Assembly: GCA_031288885.1 (NCBI GenBank)
Contig: JAITQP010000155.1
Coordinates: 1-5,200 of the forward strand
Origin: Prevotellaceae bacterium
GTDB taxonomy: Bacteria > Bacteroidota > Bacteroidia > Bacteroidales > UBA932
Reading direction: 5' to 3'
Length of the DNA: 5,200 nucleotides
In this document: positions 1 through 5,200 of the stretch, one piece after another
Layout: every line of letters begins with the position of its first letter
How positions within the stretch are numbered: position 1 is the stretch's first letter
The notes under the pieces: generated by a model
The model's input: the letters and a program-made list of their open reading frames with translations, nothing else
What the model was told of the DNA's origin: nothing
The model's database searches: none
Program-made: the position numbers and the translations under genes

Positions 1-1
1 G

Positions 2-2899
2 GCGGGGGCAAGCGTGGTGGTCAAAGGATCCACTACGGGCGTCACCACCGACGCAAACGGTGGCTACACCATCAGCGCTCCCGCCGACGCTACGCTGGTG
101 TTCTCTTTCCTTGGGCTGACAACTAAAGAAGAAACCATAGCCGGACGCGGGCGCGTGGACGTTACGCTGGACGAAAGCGACCAAGCTATCGACGAGGTGG
201 TGGTGGTAGGCTACGGAACGCAAAAGAAGTCGGACATTACGGGCTCGGTAACCTCCGTGCCCAAGGAGCGCCTCTCGAAGCTGCCGGTGACCAACGTGCT
301 GCAGGCCATTCAGGGAGTAGCGGCGGGCGTTACCATCACGCAGGCGTCGTCCATACCCGGCGACGCGCCTTCGGCAATGGTCCGCGGGCGCAACTCCATC
401 AACGCTTCGTCTGACCCGTACATCGTGGTGGACGGCGTGCCGCTCAGCAAAACCGACGGCTCGCTGAACGACATCAACCCCAACGACATTGAGTCGATTG
501 AAATCCTTAAGGATGCGTCCGCCGTGGCCATTTACGGAACAAACGGCGCCAACGGCGTTATCCTCATCACCACCAAGCGCGGCACAACAAGCGGGAAGCC
601 GATAATTCGCTACAACGGCTACGCCGGCGTGGAGGGAATTGCCCACATCCTTGAGCCCGGCTCAACTGAACAGCTGCTGGAGCGCTACGCGGAGTATGCG
701 CGCATACAAAACAACTCGCTCAATCCGGACTACGGCGGCGTGAGGTACGTCAACGAGGTGGAGAACTTCCGCAACGGTACAGCCACCGACTGGCTTGACG
801 CTGTGACGCAAACAGGCGTTATCCAAGACCACAACGTAAGCGTTTCGGGCGGCTCGGAGCACGTCCGCTACTACATTTCGGGCGACTACATGAGCCAAAA
901 AGGCGTGGTGAAAGGCTACGACTATGAGCGCTACACCACCCGCACCAACTTGGACGTGAACGTGACGAAGTACCTGACGGTGGGCACCAGCACCTTTATT
1001 GCGGCGCACAACCGCGACGGCGGACGCGCCAACCTGCTCAACGCGGCGGCCATGAGCCCCTACGCCAAAATGTACGACGACGACGGCGTGACGCTTACGC
1101 AATACCCCATGTACGCCGAAACGCTGTGGGCAAATCCCCTGCTCCCCACCACGCTGGAGCCTGAGCGCCGCCAGTTCAACATCAGCGTAAACGGCTACGC
1201 CGACCTGAACTTCGGCAACCTCTGGAAGCCGCTGGAGGGATTGAGCTACAAGCTCAACGCCGGCTACACCTACATCCCCTACCGCACCAACGAGTACGAG
1301 GGGAAAAGCGTGTACAACCAAACCGGCTGGGGCAAGCTATTTAACCGCGAATCGCAAACGTACACGATTGAAAACATCGTTTCGTACTCCAAAAACATTG
1401 GCGCGCACCACTTTGACCTCACCGGCCTGTACGCCGCTAAAAGCAAGTACTACCAAGAGGCTACCTCCGAAGGCAGCATCTTCCCCAACGACGACCTCGG
1501 CTGGGGTAACCTCGGCGCGGCCTCCACGCACAAGGTGGGGTCGTACGCCGACCTCTACACCATGCTTTCGCAGATGGGACGCGTGAACTACTCCTACGAC
1601 AGCCGCTACCTCTTTACCTTTACCGTGCGCCGCGACGGATCCTCGGTGTTTGGCGCAAACAACAAGTACGGCGTTTTCCCCTCCGTGGCCGCAGGCTGGA
1701 ACATTGCGCGGGAGGACTTCATGCAGCCCACGGCAGACGTGCTCAACAACCTCAAGCTGCGCCTCTCGTACGGCAAATCGGGTAACGAGGCCATTGGCGT
1801 GTACCAGAGCCTTACCAAAATGTCTCCAAACACGCTGGCTATGGGCGGCAAGCAGCAAACCACGCTGAAGTCGGAAGCTACCATGGGCAACAGCGACCTG
1901 ACGTGGGAAACAACCACCAGCTTCAACACCGGTATCGACTTCGGGCTGTGGAATAACCGCATCAACGGCGCCATCGACATCTACCTGTCCAACACCGACG
2001 GCCTGCTGCTCAAGCGCAACCTGCCGCTGGCGCTCGGGTACGAAAACGTATGGGCAAACATCGGCGCAACGGCAAATACCGGCGTGGAGCTGACCCTTAG
2101 CTCCAAAAATATTGTAACGCGCGATTTTTCGTGGGGTACTTCGCTCGTATTTGCGCGCAACACCAACGAGATTACCGAAATCTACGGCGACGGGCTGGAT
2201 GACTTGGGCAACCGCTGGTTTATCGGGCAGCCCATTGGCGTGATATACGACTACACCAAGGTGGGCATTTGGCAGGAAGATGAAATTGCCGCCGGTCTCC
2301 ACAAAGGCTGGGATGAAACTGCGCAGGCGGGCGACCTGAAGCTTGCCGACATCAGCGGCCCCGACGGCGTGCCCGATGGCAAAATTGACGACAACGACCG
2401 CAGCATTCTGGGGCAAACCTCCCCGAAGTGGACGGGTGGCTTGACCAACACGTTTACTTACAAGGATTTTTCGCTGAGCATTTTTATCAGCACCGTGCAG
2501 GGCGCGCTGCGCAACAACGCCCAGATAGGCATAGCTGCCGATGAGCTGGGGCGGCGCAACGGCCCCTCCGAAATAGGCTACTGGACGCCCGAAAACAAGA
2601 GCAACGAATGGCGCTCGCTGGGCAACCACTCCAACAGCTACGGCTACGGCTTCCCCAGCGACGCAAGCTACACCCGCATCAAGGACGTTACCCTCTCCTA
2701 CACCCTGCCCGCCGCAACGGTAAGCAAAATAGGGATTGGCGCGCTGCAGCTCTACCTCAGCGGGCGCAACCTCTACACCTTTACCGACTGGATTGGCTGG
2801 GATCCCGAAGCCCGCGACATCTCGCGCGGTTCGGAAAACTGGGCAATAAACTACCCCGTGGTGCGCAGCTTTATTTTTGGTATAAATGTCACACTATAA
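2..2899 (+). CDS. SusC/RagA-family TonB-dependent outer-membrane transporter, 5'-truncated by the window edge
   Basis: This is a TonB-dependent beta-barrel that imports a ligand, usually a glycan or peptide, across the outer membrane with its SusD partner. The frame is open to the left edge and shows 965 residues. The family is usually about 1000-1100 long, so the signal peptide and a few dozen residues are missing. The GTG at 14 lies inside a domain and is not the start. In order, one sees the end of a carboxypeptidase-regulatory-like beta-sandwich (to about 175; VVVKGSTTGVTTDANGGY), a TonB box (DEVVVVGYGT, 191-220), a plug domain (about 230-585) ending in the SusC signature GANGVILITTKRG (545-583), and the barrel to the C-terminus, which ends in a typical aromatic/aliphatic strand (SFIFGINVTL). 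A D-rich segment (DGVPDGKIDDND, about 2363-2398) resembles the calcium-binding-like loop common in these proteins. There is no frameshift or internal stop. The family is certain; the substrate is unknown. Confidence 0.97.
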   Translation, partial: AGASVVVKGSTTGVTTDANGGYTISAPADATLVFSFLGLTTKEETIAGRGRVDVTLDESDQAIDEVVVVGYGTQKKSDITGSVTSVPKERLSKLPVTNVLQAIQGVAAGVTITQASSIPGDAPSAMVRGRNSINASSDPYIVVDGVPLSKTDGSLNDINPNDIESIEILKDASAVAIYGTNGANGVILITTKRGTTSGKPIIRYNGYAGVEGIAHILEPGSTEQLLERYAEYARIQNNSLNPDYGGVRYVNEVENFRNGTATDWLDAVTQTGVIQDHNVSVSGGSEHVRYYISGDYMSQKGVVKGYDYERYTTRTNLDVNVTKYLTVGTSTFIAAHNRDGGRANLLNAAAMSPYAKMYDDDGVTLTQYPMYAETLWANPLLPTTLEPERRQFNISVNGYADLNFGNLWKPLEGLSYKLNAGYTYIPYRTNEYEGKSVYNQTGWGKLFNRESQTYTIENIVSYSKNIGAHHFDLTGLYAAKSKYYQEATSEGSIFPNDDLGWGNLGAASTHKVGSYADLYTMLSQMGRVNYSYDSRYLFTFTVRRDGSSVFGANNKYGVFPSVAAGWNIAREDFMQPTADVLNNLKLRLSYGKSGNEAIGVYQSLTKMSPNTLAMGGKQQTTLKSEATMGNSDLTWETTTSFNTGIDFGLWNNRINGAIDIYLSNTDGLLLKRNLPLALGYENVWANIGATANTGVELTLSSKNIVTRDFSWGTSLVFARNTNEITEIYGDGLDDLGNRWFIGQPIGVIYDYTKVGIWQEDEIAAGLHKGWDETAQAGDLKLADISGPDGVPDGKIDDNDRSILGQTSPKWTGGLTNTFTYKDFSLSIFISTVQGALRNNAQIGIAADELGRRNGPSEIGYWTPENKSNEWRSLGNHSNSYGYGFPSDASYTRIKDVTLSYTLPAATVSKIGIGALQLYLSGRNLYTFTDWIGWDPEARDISRGSENWAINYPVVRSFIFGINVTL

Positions 2900-2914
2900 A
2901 AAAACAATAAAATC
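2900..2914 (+). promoter_or_regulatory. A-rich translation initiation region of the susD-like gene, without Shine-Dalgarno
   Basis: The 15 bases between the susC stop and the susD ATG are almost all A (11 of 15) and contain no GGAGG-like motif. Bacteroidota commonly start translation from A-rich, unstructured leaders instead of Shine-Dalgarno pairing. The short gap and the absence of a promoter or terminator here support co-transcription of the two genes. Confidence 0.55.
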
Positions 2915-4621
2915 ATGAAAAAGTATTATCACATATTGCTTACTGCCACCCTGCTCATGGCGCTATCCTCCTGCAAGGACAGCTTTTTGGACGAAGAACC
3001 CTACTCGTCCTACAGCGCAGGGCATACCGACCCCACCACCATTGAGGCGCAGGTCATAGGGCTTCACCGCACGTACGCCGAGCTCTGGGGCTGGAGCAAC
3101 AGGCAGGGCTTTCTTGCCTGCTGGCATATAGGGACAGACGTATGCAGCGCAGGCGCTACGGAAGGCGTAGAAAATCCCTTTTACCAGTACGCCGACCTGA
3201 ACGCCGAAAACGCAGGCGTACAGTACCTGTGGCGTAAATGCTACGATTTCGTAAACCACGCCAACATCATCATCTCCTCGCTGGGCGACAACAACAAGCC
3301 CGCCGTGGCCGAAGCCAAGTTCTTCCGCGCGTACGCCTACAACACGCTGGTGACGCTCTGGGGCGACGTGCCGCTGATTGCGGAGGCGATTACGGTTCCC
3401 CGCACCGACCTCACCCGTCAGCCCGTGGCCGAGGTGGACAAGCTGATAGAGGCCGACCTCACCTACGCTATTGCCAACCTCCCCAGCGTGGGCGAAGCAA
3501 CCACCGAAAGCCGCATCAACAAGGATATGGCGCGCCAGCTGGCCGCCGAAGCCTACCTGCGCATCGGGATACGGGATAACAGCTACTTCGCAAAGGCCGA
3601 GCAGGCCGCCACCGAAATCATCAGCGGCGGCAAGTACTCGCTCGTTCAGGAGCGCTACGGTAAGTTCCTCGGCGAGGGCGGCGACTGCTACCGCGACATG
3701 TTCCGCTTTGGCAACCAGCGCCGCTCGCAGGGAAATACCGAAACCATCTGGTCGTTCGAAATGGAGTACAACCGCAACGTAACCGGCGGCACCATCGACA
3801 ACCCGCAGCACCGCCGCGTGTGGCAACCCGCCTACCACAAGTGGTCGCCCGGCATGGTAAACGCCGACTCTCTGGGCGGACGCGGAAACGGTCGCATGCG
3901 CCTGAGCAACTTTATGAAATACACCGTGTGGAGCGGGCTGGCAGGCGACATTCGCAACAGCAACTACAACATTCGCCGCTACACGAACTACAACCAACCC
4001 GGGTTTAGCGCCACGATAGGCATCAACGAGAGGGGATTTCGCGTGGCAGAAAATGATGCATCGGCCATTACGACTACTCAAGTAAAGACCGGCGACCGCG
4101 CCATCCCGTTTGAAAGCGACAGCCTTGAGGTCTGGTACCCCTACTGCACCAAGTGGGGCGGCTACGACCCGACGGACGATTTCGGGTACGCTCTGGTGAA
4201 AGATTGGCCTGTGATGCGTTTGGGTGAAACCTACCTGCTGCGCGCCGAAGCTCGCCTCCGGCAAAGCAACCCGCAGGGCGCCGCCAACGACATCAACGTG
4301 CTGCGCGACCGCGCCTTCAAAGCCGCCCGCGCCGCAAGCGGAAACGCCACGCTGGGCAGCGTAAGCGCAGCCGACATCAACATCGACTTCATCCTCGATG
4401 AGCGCGCCCGCGAACTCATTGGCGAAGAAAACCGCCGCATGACGCTGGTGCGCACCGGCAAGCTGAAAGACCGCATCGCCAAGAACGGAGACGGTAGCCC
4501 CGTCGGAAAAATAATCACCGGTTTTCAGGACTACAACGCCTTGCTGCCTATCCCGCTGAGCGAAATTCGCCTCAACAAGGACGCAGAGCTCAAGCAAAAC
4601 CCCGGATACGAGGTGGATTAG
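2915..4621 (+). CDS. SusD/RagB-family surface nutrient-binding lipoprotein
   Basis: This 568-residue lipoprotein captures the ligand at the cell surface and forms the lid of the SusC transporter encoded just upstream. The ATG at 2915 is chosen because it gives a complete lipoprotein signal: KK, a hydrophobic core, and lipobox LSSC with the lipidated Cys at residue 20. The next residues (K-D) resemble the Bacteroidota lipoprotein export signal for the outer leaflet. The N-terminal SusD-like part has the family's TPR helix KFFRAYAYNTLVTLWGDVPL (135-154). The RagB/SusD C-terminal part shows VMRLGETYLLRAEARL (433-448), DFILDERARELIGEENRR (491-508) and the terminal LLPIPLSEIRLNKD...KQNPGY (543-566). 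Length and motif order are typical, with no break. A W/Y-rich middle (about 300-430) probably forms the binding face, but the ligand cannot be inferred. An antisense frame covering most of the gene is a GC-codon shadow. Confidence 0.97.
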   Translation: MKKYYHILLTATLLMALSSCKDSFLDEEPYSSYSAGHTDPTTIEAQVIGLHRTYAELWGWSNRQGFLACWHIGTDVCSAGATEGVENPFYQYADLNAENAGVQYLWRKCYDFVNHANIIISSLGDNNKPAVAEAKFFRAYAYNTLVTLWGDVPLIAEAITVPRTDLTRQPVAEVDKLIEADLTYAIANLPSVGEATTESRINKDMARQLAAEAYLRIGIRDNSYFAKAEQAATEIISGGKYSLVQERYGKFLGEGGDCYRDMFRFGNQRRSQGNTETIWSFEMEYNRNVTGGTIDNPQHRRVWQPAYHKWSPGMVNADSLGGRGNGRMRLSNFMKYTVWSGLAGDIRNSNYNIRRYTNYNQPGFSATIGINERGFRVAENDASAITTTQVKTGDRAIPFESDSLEVWYPYCTKWGGYDPTDDFGYALVKDWPVMRLGETYLLRAEARLRQSNPQGAANDINVLRDRAFKAARAASGNATLGSVSAADINIDFILDERARELIGEENRRMTLVRTGKLKDRIAKNGDGSPVGKIITGFQDYNALLPIPLSEIRLNKDAELKQNPGYEVD

Positions 4622-4637
4622 AGCAGCATTAACTAAT

Positions 4638-4677
4638 AAAAAAATCAGGGGATATGCATTTATCCCCTGATTTTTTT
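4638..4677 (+). terminator. Rho-independent terminator of the susCD operon, probably bidirectional
   Basis: A 17-bp perfect inverted repeat (4638-4654 and 4661-4677) surrounds a 6-nt loop (TGCATT). The core arm is TCAGGGGATA, flanked by seven A on the left and seven T on the right. It lies 16 nt after the susD stop. The A tract on one side and the T tract on the other would also stop transcription arriving on the - strand. Confidence 0.93.
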
Positions 4678-4853
4678 GTTTGCCGGGCTACTCCAAGTGA
4701 AAAGATCACGCGCCCACTACATGGACACGTGCGGCTGTAGCGTAGGTAAATGTAGAGCGGGTGGCAATAGTCGATTTCATCTACATGACCTCGTAACTCT
4801 TTTTGCCTCCGAGTTTAGTTAAATAATAAAGAATAAAATAGGAAAAATTGGCA

Positions 4854-4874
4854 GTTAACGCAAATTACGCTAAC
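4854..4874. repeat. Imperfect inverted repeat upstream of the promoter, possible operator
   Basis: GTTAACG and CGCTAAC are 7-nt arms separated by 7 nt, with one mismatch between them. The right arm lies 14 nt before the TTTG box of the promoter candidate. A second short pair (ACGC at 4867-4870, GCGT at 4880-4883) overlaps it. The spacing would suit a regulator dimer, but such short imperfect pairs arise easily by chance in AT-rich DNA. Confidence 0.2.
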
Positions 4875-4903
4875 AAACGGCGTAAAAATTTGGATTGATG
4901 TAA

Positions 4904-5200
<297 letters not shown>

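Noticed and set aside
14..16. GTG as the start codon of the susC-like gene
   Set aside because: The frame is open to the left edge and the GTG sits within the carboxypeptidase-regulatory-like domain; a signal peptide must lie upstream.
1337..2629. 430-codon open frame on the minus strand inside susC, plus a 219-codon one at 662-1321
   Set aside because: Both are shadows of the susC codon pattern, rich in Val/Ala/His, with no recognisable domain.
2608..2910. 100-codon + strand frame overlapping the susC end
   Set aside because: It is an out-of-frame reading of the conserved susC C-terminus and reaches just to the susD leader; it has no signal of its own.
2963..4597. 544-codon open frame on the minus strand inside susD
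   Set aside because: It mirrors the susD codons in GC-rich DNA, has low-complexity Val/Ala/Gly-rich content and no family motif, and the + strand gene is unmistakable.
4681..4800. tRNA or other structured RNA gene
   Set aside because: No cloverleaf arms, T-loop (TTCRA) or CCA-type end could be matched on either strand.

Overview
The window looks like chromosomal DNA of a Bacteroidota bacterium. It carries an adjacent SusC/SusD pair, a lipoprotein signal followed by a charged residue pair, an A-rich leader without a Shine-Dalgarno site, and a match to the Bacteroidota promoter consensus (TTTG, 19 nt, TAnnTTTG). The genes are GC-rich (37 of 60 bases in 3421-3480). A more exact taxon cannot be read from this sequence.

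Layout: Positions 2-2899 hold the 3' part of a susC-like gene for a TonB-dependent outer-membrane transporter; its signal peptide and first residues lie before the window. After 15 A-rich bases comes a complete susD-like lipoprotein gene (2915-4621). A 17-bp perfect hairpin with A and T tracts (4638-4677) then ends the operon. SusD captures a ligand at the cell surface and closes as a lid over the SusC barrel, which imports the ligand using TonB energy. No glycosidase, peptidase, sigma/anti-sigma pair or hybrid two-component regulator is visible, so the substrate cannot be assigned.

The last 520 bases contain no recognisable gene but are the least ordinary part of the window. They hold a stretch of about 52% GC (4681-4800) with only very short ORFs, an AT-rich stretch (29% GC over 4801-4920) ending in a strong promoter match on the + strand (4889-4919), and an uninterrupted (CA)37 microsatellite (5047-5120). 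Such a tract is exceptionally long for a bacterium and is expected to change length often. Short reading frames run into it from both strands. On + the frame stops right after the tract and would be opened by gain of one CA unit. On - a frame is open across the tract from the right edge to 4906. This fits a phase-variable locus, but the coding status of both flanks is unproven and the locus continues past the right edge.
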